Positions 9,535 to 17,093 are shown, numbered from the stretch's first letter. The stretch: DNA of 18,496 nucleotides from Treponema sp. (GCA_031274565.1 JAISPY010000033.1:1-18496); one strand, 5' to 3'. Numbers and translations are program-made. Notes: a model not told the origin generated them from the sequence alone.

Positions 9535-9543
9535 TGGTATACT
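9535..9543 (+). promoter_or_regulatory. Candidate extended -10 promoter for the caspase-fusion gene
   Basis: TGGTATACT is an extended -10 element (TG-N-TATACT) 20 bases before the ATG at 9563. The -35 position (about 9515-9520, TGGCAT) is poor. The predicted transcript would start just before the AAGGAG at 9551. An imperfect stem CTAGGGA/TCCCTGG flanks the element, so an operator is possible. The 92-base gap after mutS has no clear terminator. Confidence 0.35.
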
Positions 9544-9562
9544 CCCTGGAAAGGAGAACCAC

Positions 9563-11347
9563 ATGAAAGCATATAAAGCGTTTTTCTTGCTCTTAGGGTT
9601 GGTCATGCTCCCCGTATGGGCTGCCCAAGCACAACAGAAGTATGCCCTGGTTATCGGGAACGGGGCGTATACGAATATCACCCGGCTCAACAACCCGGTG
9701 AACGACGCCCATGATATGAGCGCGGCGTTACAGGGCCTGGGGTTTCAGGTGGATACGGTGCTGAACGGCAGCCGGATTCAAATGGAAGAGGCGGTTGAAC
9801 GTCTTAGAAACCGCCTGGGCGCCCATAGAGGCGCTTACGGTTTTTTGTTCTATGCGGGGCATGGTGTCCAGTCAAGCGGAGGAAATTACCTGATCCCTAT
9901 TGACGCCGACATTCGGAGTGAATCTTACCTGCGTGATCGCGCCGTCTCTGTTCAGGCCATGCTTGACGAATTGAACCAGGCGGGGAACGCCCTGAATATT
10001 GTGGTGCTGGACGCCTGCCGGGACAATCCTTTTGGTTGGGGGCGGGGTAGTTCCCGGGGCTTGCAGGTGGTGGGCAACCAGCCCGCGGACAGCATCATCG
10101 TCTACGCGACGAGCGCCGGAAGTATCGCCGCCGACGGCGAGGGGAGGAACGGCCTTTTTACCGGACAGCTCCTCAAAAATCTGAAAACCCCCGGACTTGA
10201 AGTGCGCGAAATATTCCGCCGTACCCACGCCGATGTGCGGGCCGCGAGCCGCGATGCCCAGCGTCCGGCCGTCTACGACCAGTTCGGCGGCCTTGCGTAC
10301 CTGGGCGCCGCCGCGTCTGCCGCTGCACCGGCAACCGTGGTAATGGCCCCTCAAGCCCCCCGGAACGTCCGGGCGGGAACGCCGGGAACTGATTCGGTGT
10401 CCTTGTCCTGGGACAGCGCGGGTTCCGGTATCAGTTACCAGGTCTATTATAGCAACCAGAACGATCCCTCCGGCGCGAAACCCTTGGGCAATCCGACGAG
10501 CACCCCTTCCTTTAACGTAAACAGTATGGTCAGTGGGACCGCCTACTACTTCTGGGTGGCTTCGGTGCAGGACGGCCAGGAGAGCGGCAAGTCACCGGTG
10601 GTAACGGTGCGGACTGCCGCCATCCCCGTAAACCCTGTGCCGGATGGGTTTGTTCGCATTAACGGTGGAACCTTCACCATGGGCAGCCCAGCATCGGAAG
10701 CGGAAAGATATAATGATGAAGGGCCACAACATCAGGTAAGGGTGAGCAGTTTTTATATGGGCAAGTACGAGGTAACTCAAAAAGAATGGGTAGCGGTGAT
10801 GGGGAGCAACCCCAGCAAATGGAAGGGGGATAATCTGCCGGTGGAACAAGTCAGTTGGTACGATGCGATAGACTACTGCAACCGGCGGAGCCAGCGGGAG
10901 GGATTGACACCGGCGTATACACGGAGCGGGGATACGGTAACGTGGAACCGGGGGGCCAACGGCTATAGATTACCCACTGAAGCGGAATGGGAATACGCCT
11001 GCCGTGCGGGAACGACCGGCCCGTTCAACACGGGGAACAATATCACGACAAACCAAGCGAATATGGTGGGTGGTGCGGGATCAACAAAGAATGTAGGGAG
11101 TTTTGCCCCCAATGCCTGGGGCCTGTATGACATGCACGGGAATGTATATGAATGGTGCTGGGACTGGTTCGGCACGTATACAAGCGGCGCTCAGACCGAC
11201 CCTGCAGGGGCCGCTTCTGGCTCGTCCCGGGTCCTTCGCGGCGGCTGTTGGTTCTACAGCGCCGGGTACCTGCGTTCTGCCAATCGGTACAACATCACCC
11301 CCTCGGACCGGTACAGCGGCTACGGTTTCCGGCTTGTCCGTCCCTGA
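9563..11347 (+). CDS. Exported caspase-like (peptidase C14) protein with FN3 and FGE/C-type-lectin domains; candidate DGR target
   Basis: The 594-residue protein starts with a signal peptide (likely cut after AAQA near residue 23), preceded by AAGGAG at 9551-9556. Residues ~27-245 form a caspase/metacaspase p20-like domain with the catalytic pair His100 in YAGHGVQ and Cys152 in LDACRDN. Residues ~263-352 are a fibronectin type III domain. Residues ~361-594 are an FGE-sulfatase/SUMF1 domain with INGGTFTMGS, YEVTQKEWVAVMG, YRLPTEAEWEYACRAGT and GNVYEWCWDW. The paired catalytic cysteines of true formylglycine-generating enzymes, which follow the GGS motif, are absent, so this domain is more likely a ligand-binding C-type-lectin fold. 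It probably acts in the periplasm or outside the cell. The last ~35 codons show a DGR variable-region pattern (see separate entry). The substrate is unknown. Domain calls are strong; the biological role is inference. Confidence 0.92.
   Translation: MKAYKAFFLLLGLVMLPVWAAQAQQKYALVIGNGAYTNITRLNNPVNDAHDMSAALQGLGFQVDTVLNGSRIQMEEAVERLRNRLGAHRGAYGFLFYAGHGVQSSGGNYLIPIDADIRSESYLRDRAVSVQAMLDELNQAGNALNIVVLDACRDNPFGWGRGSSRGLQVVGNQPADSIIVYATSAGSIAADGEGRNGLFTGQLLKNLKTPGLEVREIFRRTHADVRAASRDAQRPAVYDQFGGLAYLGAAASAAAPATVVMAPQAPRNVRAGTPGTDSVSLSWDSAGSGISYQVYYSNQNDPSGAKPLGNPTSTPSFNVNSMVSGTAYYFWVASVQDGQESGKSPVVTVRTAAIPVNPVPDGFVRINGGTFTMGSPASEAERYNDEGPQHQVRVSSFYMGKYEVTQKEWVAVMGSNPSKWKGDNLPVEQVSWYDAIDYCNRRSQREGLTPAYTRSGDTVTWNRGANGYRLPTEAEWEYACRAGTTGPFNTGNNITTNQANMVGGAGSTKNVGSFAPNAWGLYDMHGNVYEWCWDWFGTYTSGAQTDPAGAASGSSRVLRGGCWFYSAGYLRSANRYNITPSDRYSGYGFRLVRP
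11246..11344 (+). other. Candidate DGR variable region (VR) at the 3' end of the caspase-FGE gene
   Basis: The C-terminal block is framed by conserved RVLRGG and GFRLV. At the exposed positions F564, Y565, S566, Y569, Y576, N577, I578, D582, Y584, S585, G586 and Y587 every codon ends in C. Each differs from AAC only at its first two bases, exactly what adenine mutagenesis of an AAC-rich template would leave. C562 (TGT) would come from AGT, restoring the usual GGSW. G568 (GGG) is the one exception and would need AAG. The invariant codons between them contain few adenines. The block 11324-11344 would correspond to the IMH-like end. No template repeat or reverse transcriptase is seen in the window, so this is a pattern-based call. 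Ordinary FGE-fold proteins also vary here. Confidence 0.5.
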
Positions 11348-11352
11348 GTTCG

Positions 11353-11375
11353 GGCAACCGGCTTCGCCGGTTGCC
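11353..11375 (+). repeat. Perfect 10-bp hairpin 5 bases after the caspase-fusion stop
   Basis: GGCAACCGGC and GCCGGTTGCC are exact reverse complements around a TTC loop. No T-tract follows. The position, directly behind the candidate VR, matches the hairpin/cruciform needed for retrohoming at the Bordetella phage DGR. It could instead help end transcription between convergent genes. Confidence 0.75.
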
Positions 11376-11377
11376 TC

Positions 11378-11402
11378 GGAGTTTGCGCTATGCGCAAACT
11401 CC
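11378..11402 (+). repeat. Perfect 11-bp hairpin adjacent to the first
   Basis: GGAGTTTGCGC and GCGCAAACTCC are exact reverse complements around TAT, two bases after the preceding hairpin. There is no T-tract on either strand. Two neighbouring perfect stems could form cruciforms or a bidirectional transcription block between the convergent genes. Confidence 0.75.
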
Positions 11403-11416
11403 ACACCAATATTGTA

Positions 11417-11484
11417 GGGCCTGTACGGAGCGGAGGCGGAGCGCTGCGTTAAGCAGCGCCTAGCCGCAGCGGAGCTACAGGCCC
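11417..11484. repeat. 68-bp imperfect palindromic element
   Basis: Outer arms GGGCCTGTA and TACAGGCCC (9 bp, exact) enclose an inner exact stem GCGCTGC/GCAGCGC (7 bp, loop GTTAA) and a 3-bp GGC/GCC step between. GGAGC occurs three times inside. The layout resembles a REP-like or MITE-like dispersed element; copy number cannot be judged from one window. Confidence 0.5.
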
Positions 11485-11521
11485 CGAGTTTTGTCCGCGA
11501 ATTACGCACGGTGGTCATTCC

Positions 11522-11559
11522 CTCATTCGCGTTCATTCGCGTCTTTCGCGTCTTTCGCG
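11522..11559. repeat. Short tandem repeat with TTCGCG cores, overlapping the RND gene end
   Basis: Four TTCGCG cores occur at 11526, 11536, 11545 and 11554, with periods 10, 9 and 9. On the minus strand the unit reads CGCGAAAGA or CGCGAATGA. It supplies the last codons and the TGA of the RND permease gene. This style of 9-10 bp array is seen at gene ends in various bacteria. Confidence 0.7.
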
Positions 11560-14500
11560 GTCTCTTTTGCTTATATGCCCTCGCCCTGCGGTGTGGAAGA
11601 TCGAATACAGTACGGGCGTTACCAGCAAGGTCATACAGGAACTTATCGTAAGCCCGCCCACAAAGGTTTTGCCGATGGGCTGGATGGTGTCCGCCCCCGG
11701 GCCAGGGAAAAACGCGATGGGAACCATCCCCAGAATAGTGGTGAGGCTCGTCATGAGAATGGGCCGCAGCCGGTTCCGCCCGGCCTCAAGACAGGCCTCC
11801 CGGACCAGCATACCCCGCGCCCGGAGGGTGTTGGTGTAGTCCACCAGCACGATGCCGTTATTGACCACCACCCCCACCAATGCCACGATCCCCACCGCGG
11901 AGAACACCGACATGGCCTCGTTGCCGATCTTGTATATCCAGATCACCCCGATAAAAAGCAGGGGGATGGAGAAAAAGATGATCAACGGGTCCACAAAGGA
12001 TTCAAACTGACTGGCCATAAGCCCGAAAACCAGGAATACCGCGGCGGCGATGATGAACAGGAACCTTCGGTTATAGGCTTCAACCTCCTGGGCTTCCCCC
12101 AGGTAACGGACCGTTACGCCTTCACGGGGGACCAGGTACTGCTTCACCGTTTCTTCCAACTGCCGCTGCATTGCCGTGGCCGCAATGCCCTGGGGGAGGT
12201 CCCCGGTGATCCGTACCACCCGCTCCTGATTCTCCCGACGTATCGCGCTGGGGGAACGGCCCTCGGTAATGACCGCCAGGTTGGAAAGGGATATCCGTGC
12301 GCCGGTCCGGCTCAACACGAAGATAGCGTCTAAATTGGGAAGCCCGAGGCGATCCTCATCCCGGAGCATCACCTCTACATTGATGATCCTATCCCCCCGG
12401 CTGATGGTCGTGGCGGTGGCGCCGTCCATGGCGGTCCTGATCTCCGACGCGATAGCGGATACCGAGACCCCCAAGGCCGCGGCCCGGTCCCGGTCAATCC
12501 CAATCTGGAGTTGCGGGGCGCCCTCGTTAAGGTTCACCTCGGGATTTTCGATCTCCGGCAGATACCGCTGCATGATGCCCTTGATTTCATTCGCCGTTTC
12601 CATGATCGCCTCGGCATCCCGGGAGGAAACCGCGATCTCTACCGCTTGGGTGCTTCCCATGGAACGGCCTGCCCGAAAAGCAATCTGAATTCCGGGAAAC
12701 GCGGTGGTATAGGGGGTGAGCTTCGTGATGATCCGGTCCGGAGTATCGATCTGCTCCGCCGGGGGAGGCAGGGTGATCTGCAGGCTCCCCTGGGCATTTC
12801 CGCTTCGCCGGGCCGTGAGGATGATGTTCTTGTAACCCTGTATCTCTTCCTGGATGAGATCCTCCAGGTCCTGTAATACCCGCTCGGTGGTCTCCAGGGG
12901 AGTGCCTTGGGGCAGGGTAACATTGAGATTGACCGTGTCATCGGTTCGGGCGCGGATAAAAAGATTCATCCCGATGCCGTTGAACTGCATGAGGGAGAAG
13001 ACCAGGATGAGCAGTACCAGGAGCAGCACCAAAAGTCGGTGATCCAGGCAATACCCAATGGCAGCGCGATACCCCTCATCGAGACTTTGGAAAAAGCGAT
13101 CCATTCCCTGGTCGATGCTCCGCAGCAGCCGGATCTTCAAGGGCTTCTGCTTGCGGGTATCCAGCCGCAGAATGGAACCGCAGAGACTCGGCACCAGGGT
13201 CAAGGCCACTGCCAGGGAACAGACCAGGGAAATGACCACCGTGAAGATGAGGTCGCTGAAAAGCTGGCCCATCATCTCCAGGTCGTTTTTATAGATAATG
13301 AGGGGTATAAACACGCACAAGGTGGTGGCGGTAGAGGTGGTGATGGCTCGGATCATCTCTTGACTGCCTAAGATCGCGGCAATTTCCGCCTTAGCCCCCC
13401 GCTCCCGGTAATTGTGTACATGGTCCAGAATCACGATGGAGGCGTCCACGGTCATGCCCAAACCCAAGATGAGACCGGTCATGGTGAGGAGATTCAGGGT
13501 AAACCCGAAAATCGCCATGAACATCAAGGTAAGCAGGATGGATATAGGAATGGAAAGGCCGATAATGAGGGTTCCCTTGATGTTCCGCAGGAATATGAAG
13601 AGGATGACCATGGATAAGAGGGCGCCCTGCAGCGCGTTGGAATAGACCTGGTTCAAGGTGGCGCTGATGAGGGAGGTGTTGTCCGAGAGCACTTCCAAGG
13701 TGAGTCCCTGGGGCAGTTCCGCGTTGATTGCTCCCAGTGCGGCCCGTACCCGGGTGGCGACTTGTACCTGGTTGCTGTCGCTTTCGCTGGTAACCTGGAT
13801 GTACACCCCGCTCTGGCCATTAACCGAGACCCGGGTGGCGTTGTCATTATACCCGAGGCTCACTTCCGCAATGTCCTCAAGGCGTACCACTTGGGAACGA
13901 TTCGGCTGACTGGCTGCGGATACGCTCAAGGTCTTGATCACCAACCGCTTCACCTGGTCCAGGGTAGCCAGTTCCTGGGTGGTGAGGAGCTGGTATTCCC
14001 GCATCCCCCGGGTGAGACTCCCCCCGCTGGAAAGGACGTTCTGACCTTTGAGGGCAGCGCTTACCTCGTTTAAGGTGAGGTTAAAGGCCGCAAGCCGGTT
14101 TAAGGAGACCGCCACCTTAATGATCTGGGTAGTGCCGCCGGTAACCTCCGCGGAAGCCACCCCCTCGATCCGCTCGATCCCCGCCTGGATTTCATCTTCC
14201 GCGAAGATCCGGATCTGATCCGGCGGGTAATTACCCCGGACCACCAGGCGCATGATGGGCATGGCGGACATATCGAAGCGCCGTACCGTGGGGGTTCCCG
14301 CCTCGTCCGGGAGGGAGTTGGCGAGACGGTTCACCAGGGTTTGGGCATCGGTCATGGCCTTGTCCATATCAGTGCCATAGGCGAAGTTGAGGTTGATAGC
14401 ACTGCTCTCAAAAGAGGAGTTACTGGTCATATCCACCAGTCCACGGGAAGAAGCTAAGGCCCGCTCCAGGGGTATGGTGATATTCCGTTCCACATCCGCC

Positions 14501-14667
14501 GACCCTGCTCCGGGAAAACTGGTAAATATCGACAACACCGGCCGGGCAGTGGAAGGATAGAGATCCACCGCGATATGGGGGAGCAAGGTAGCGGCGACGC
14601 CCATGGCAAGGGCATAGAGCACCACAATCGTTACCGGACGCTTGACGGAATATGCGGAAATGCCCAT
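11533..14667 (-). CDS. RND-family efflux permease (AcrB-like)
   Basis: This 1044-residue inner-membrane pump drives proton-coupled export through the adaptor and outer-membrane channel encoded upstream. It starts with MGISAYSVKRPVTIVVLYAL (first helix) and has the two-fold RND layout: TM1, a porter/docking loop, TM2-6, an amphipathic segment, TM7, a second loop and TM8-12. The TM4 relay reads GMTVDASIV with Asp408, but the second Asp of AcrB is Ala. In TM10 the AcrB Lys is Asn936 (VVVNNGIVLVDY). Such relays occur in several RND branches, including metal and broad-range pumps, so substrate cannot be called. It starts 14 bases after the adaptor stop; AAGGTG overlapping that stop is the likely ribosome site. 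The C-terminal RDRERRERRE tail comes from the tandem repeat described separately and is probably not ancestral. Confidence 0.95.
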   Translation of the reverse strand: MGISAYSVKRPVTIVVLYALAMGVAATLLPHIAVDLYPSTARPVLSIFTSFPGAGSADVERNITIPLERALASSRGLVDMTSNSSFESSAINLNFAYGTDMDKAMTDAQTLVNRLANSLPDEAGTPTVRRFDMSAMPIMRLVVRGNYPPDQIRIFAEDEIQAGIERIEGVASAEVTGGTTQIIKVAVSLNRLAAFNLTLNEVSAALKGQNVLSSGGSLTRGMREYQLLTTQELATLDQVKRLVIKTLSVSAASQPNRSQVVRLEDIAEVSLGYNDNATRVSVNGQSGVYIQVTSESDSNQVQVATRVRAALGAINAELPQGLTLEVLSDNTSLISATLNQVYSNALQGALLSMVILFIFLRNIKGTLIIGLSIPISILLTLMFMAIFGFTLNLLTMTGLILGLGMTVDASIVILDHVHNYRERGAKAEIAAILGSQEMIRAITTSTATTLCVFIPLIIYKNDLEMMGQLFSDLIFTVVISLVCSLAVALTLVPSLCGSILRLDTRKQKPLKIRLLRSIDQGMDRFFQSLDEGYRAAIGYCLDHRLLVLLLVLLILVFSLMQFNGIGMNLFIRARTDDTVNLNVTLPQGTPLETTERVLQDLEDLIQEEIQGYKNIILTARRSGNAQGSLQITLPPPAEQIDTPDRIITKLTPYTTAFPGIQIAFRAGRSMGSTQAVEIAVSSRDAEAIMETANEIKGIMQRYLPEIENPEVNLNEGAPQLQIGIDRDRAAALGVSVSAIASEIRTAMDGATATTISRGDRIINVEVMLRDEDRLGLPNLDAIFVLSRTGARISLSNLAVITEGRSPSAIRRENQERVVRITGDLPQGIAATAMQRQLEETVKQYLVPREGVTVRYLGEAQEVEAYNRRFLFIIAAAVFLVFGLMASQFESFVDPLIIFFSIPLLFIGVIWIYKIGNEAMSVFSAVGIVALVGVVVNNGIVLVDYTNTLRARGMLVREACLEAGRNRLRPILMTSLTTILGMVPIAFFPGPGADTIQPIGKTFVGGLTISSCMTLLVTPVLYSIFHTAGRGHISKRDRERRERRE

Positions 14668-14681
14668 CTTAGGTACGCACC

Positions 14682-15692
14682 TTAGGGGACCACCCGGATT
14701 GGATCCTTATCCGAAAGGAAATTCTGTCCAGCGATTACCACCAGTTCTCCTGGTTCAAGACCGCTGAGCACCTCCAGGGTGTCCTCGCTTTCCAGGCCCA
14801 GGCGTAATTCCCGGCGCTGCGCCTGCTGCTGCTCCGTAACCACAAACACGATCCAGGAACCGTAGGTGTTGATCACCGCCTCCCGAGGAACCACCGGTAC
14901 ATCCCGCCGGGTTTGGGTTACCAGGTTTACCCGAGCAAACATCCCCGCCCGGATCCGGGGATCCTGCCGGGTAAACTGGAGCCGAATTTTCAGGGTCCGA
15001 CTTGCGGGATCCAGCGCCGGAGAGACCTCATCCACCACGGTGTCGAAGGTCTCTCCGGGTAGGGCTTCCAGGGAAACCTGGGCGGTAAGTCCCTTCCGGA
15101 CCGCAGTGGAAAACCGTTCCGGTACAAAGGTCTCCACCAGTAGCCGGGAAAGATCCCCCACGAGATATACCGCGGTCTGGCTCGTCAAGGTATCCCCGGG
15201 AGATACCGGCGCTTGGAGTATCGTGCCTGAGAGGGGAGAGACCACCGGGCTTTGGGCATAGACCTCCCCAGGCCGGGAGGGATCTACCAGGGCCACCGTA
15301 TCACCCCGCCGTACCGGATCCCCTACCTGCAACCGCGCTTCGGTCAGTTTCCCGGCAACCGTGGGATAGATTGCTACCTGGGTCCGGGCTAAGACATCGC
15401 CGTTGATCACCACCTGGTACGCGATGGTCCCCAGGCGCACCTCCTGCACCCGGACCGCAATGGCGTTCCGCGCCCCGGGGCTACTGGTCCTCCCGCGTGG
15501 TTCGGCTCCGCTCACCGGCCTTGAACCCTGAGCCGGGGCTTGGGCGGATCCCCCGGGAACGGGGTTTTGGGGAACCGACTCTTTTTTTACATAGGAAAAC
15601 CCAATCAACCCCGCGAACACCAGGATCAGCGCGATGATTCCCTTCGTTACTATCCGAGGTATCGTTCCTTTTTCCTTACGGCTCCGTACCAT
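14682..15692 (-). CDS. Periplasmic adaptor (membrane fusion protein) of RND pump, lacking the alpha-hairpin
   Basis: This 336-residue adaptor links the RND permease to the outer-membrane factor. A single N-terminal membrane segment at about 18-33 anchors it, followed by a Pro/Gly/Ser-rich linker (about 40-75). Lipoyl half-motifs lie at about 107-137 (VAGKLTEARLQVGDPVRRGD) and 149-180 (SPLSGTILQAPVSPGDTL). Beta-barrel and membrane-proximal domains follow. Only about 12 residues (DPSRPGEVYAQS) separate the lipoyl halves, where AcrA-type proteins carry a long coiled-coil hairpin. A hairpin-less adaptor is known from another spirochete, BesA of Borrelia. Its ATG lies inside the last 17 bases of the TolC-like gene, so translation is probably coupled. 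The substrate is unknown. Confidence 0.93.
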   Translation of the reverse strand: MVRSRKEKGTIPRIVTKGIIALILVFAGLIGFSYVKKESVPQNPVPGGSAQAPAQGSRPVSGAEPRGRTSSPGARNAIAVRVQEVRLGTIAYQVVINGDVLARTQVAIYPTVAGKLTEARLQVGDPVRRGDTVALVDPSRPGEVYAQSPVVSPLSGTILQAPVSPGDTLTSQTAVYLVGDLSRLLVETFVPERFSTAVRKGLTAQVSLEALPGETFDTVVDEVSPALDPASRTLKIRLQFTRQDPRIRAGMFARVNLVTQTRRDVPVVPREAVINTYGSWIVFVVTEQQQAQRRELRLGLESEDTLEVLSGLEPGELVVIAGQNFLSDKDPIRVVP

Positions 15693-17019
15693 TGTTTTCC
15701 ATACTCCTTATGTCTCTATTCAGCGCCGCCGCGAGGTCCAGCAGCATGAGTTCATAGGCCAATTCACCGGACAAGAGCTGCTGCCGGGCCTCTGCCCATT
15801 TGCTGCGGGCATCTTCCAATTCCAAAAACTCCTTGGTCCCCTGTTGAAAGCCCTGTTCCGTCAAGGTATAGGTCCGTTCGGCAATTTCCGCCCGGAGCCG
15901 GGCTATCTCGATACTGTCCCAGGAACTCCTCAGATTCGCGGTAAGGGAGCGAATCTGAGACATGGCCGTATGTTCGGTATTTTTTAAGTCCAACCGGGCC
16001 TTTTCAAGAGCCGCGCCAGCGGCGGTAATGGATTGGCTTTTCGTGGTACCGGGAATCCAGGGATCCACGGGGATGGAGAGGCTCAGGCTTCCGCTGAGGC
16101 TATCGGAAAAGTCGCTTGACCCTCCCCCGTTCCCCCTCCACTGGAAAGCAAGGTTTACGGAAGGAGCCCGGGCGTCGAGGATGGTCCTGGTTTCCACGGA
16201 TGCTAAGCGCTCAATCTCCTGCCGCATACTCAGGATATCCGGCCGCTGGGCAAGGTATCGGCGAATCAGCGTCTCTGGGTCCGCCTCCAAGCGCTGAATC
16301 GTGATGGCCCCTTCCAGAACCACCGGCCGGATCGCTGCGGTCTGGTCATACCCTAAGAGGAGGAGCAGTTCCCCCAGCGCGGTATCATAGGCAGTCCTGG
16401 CCATGCTTAGGTTGAGTTTAGCGGTTTCCGCACTGAGCCGTGTTTGCAGATAACTCAGCTCCCCTATAAGCCCGTATTCAAAGGCCGCCCGGCTTTTTTC
16501 CCGCTGTTTTTCCGCCAAGTCCAGGGTTTCTTCCAGAAACGTCAGGTTGTCCTTGTCCGCCAGCAAGGTATAAAAGGTCTTGGTAATCTGGATGGCAAGC
16601 TGACGCCGGGCATTTTCATAGTTCAGCAACTCGGTCCGGTAGGCCAATTCGATTATTTTCATGGCGCTCGGCAGTCCTCCTGATAAGGTCAGGTTTAGCC
16701 CGGCGGAGACACTGTAGTCCAGACCGGTTTTATCCAGTTGAAAGCCCGTTCCCGTAAACAGGTTGGTACCGTAACTCAGTCCTGCGCTGGCGCTTATGGA
16801 AGGGAAGAGTTCTGACCACAGATGATCCGCGGCATACTGAGCGGTAGTCACGTCTATAGCGCTTTTCTGCAGGCTTAAACTGTGTTCCACTGCCCGTTCC
16901 ACCGCCTGATCCAGGGAGAGGATCAAGGCGGGAGCTGATTCCTCGGACGCGCCGCATAGCGCGGGATACAACAGCGAGAACACTCCCCATACTAAGACAT
17001 ACCTCATGCAATCCCTCAT
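15676..17019 (-). CDS. TolC-like outer-membrane efflux factor (OEP family)
   Basis: This 447-residue protein forms the exit channel. After a signal peptide it shows two repeated OEP halves (about 35-220 and 245-435) made of long amphipathic helices with short barrel strands. SLDQAVERAVEHSLSLQKSA is the typical opening. It is first in the three-gene minus-strand operon and overlaps the adaptor gene. The longest frame starts at 17019, but a second Met (codon 5, at 17007) has GAGGG about five bases upstream and is the more likely start, giving MRYVLVWGVFSLLYPALCGA as the signal. Cys22 in PALCGA is not a canonical lipobox, although spirochete lipoboxes are loose, so lipidation is open. No regulator gene is adjacent. 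Confidence 0.92.
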   Translation of the reverse strand: MRDCMRYVLVWGVFSLLYPALCGASEESAPALILSLDQAVERAVEHSLSLQKSAIDVTTAQYAADHLWSELFPSISASAGLSYGTNLFTGTGFQLDKTGLDYSVSAGLNLTLSGGLPSAMKIIELAYRTELLNYENARRQLAIQITKTFYTLLADKDNLTFLEETLDLAEKQREKSRAAFEYGLIGELSYLQTRLSAETAKLNLSMARTAYDTALGELLLLLGYDQTAAIRPVVLEGAITIQRLEADPETLIRRYLAQRPDILSMRQEIERLASVETRTILDARAPSVNLAFQWRGNGGGSSDFSDSLSGSLSLSIPVDPWIPGTTKSQSITAAGAALEKARLDLKNTEHTAMSQIRSLTANLRSSWDSIEIARLRAEIAERTYTLTEQGFQQGTKEFLELEDARSKWAEARQQLLSGELAYELMLLDLAAALNRDIRSMENNGTEP

Positions 17020-17041
17020 CCGATGCAGTCTCTTCTTATCT

Positions 17042-17066
17042 TATAAAGTACCGGTACGATTTTATA
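17042..17066. promoter_or_regulatory. Operator-like palindrome upstream of the efflux operon
   Basis: A perfect GTACCGGTAC (17048-17057) is flanked by TATAAA (17042-17047) and its complement TTTATA (17061-17066), with a three-base offset. The right arm reads TATAAA on the minus strand, a -10-like hexamer about 40-55 bases before the TolC-like start. Related text GGTACCGGTTC occurs near 17326. A regulator bound here could block the operon promoter. No -35 was recognised. Confidence 0.35.
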
Positions 17067-17093
17067 GTTACACCCCAGTTGCTTCTGTATGCA

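Noticed and set aside
10643..11344. True formylglycine-generating enzyme (sulfatase maturation)
   Set aside because: The catalytic cysteine pair after the GGS motif is absent and no sulfatase gene is nearby; a binding fold fits better.
11491..12333. Plus-strand frame of 280 codons over the RND gene end
   Set aside because: Antisense shadow of the RND permease; the His/Gly/Asp-rich composition has no recognisable domain.
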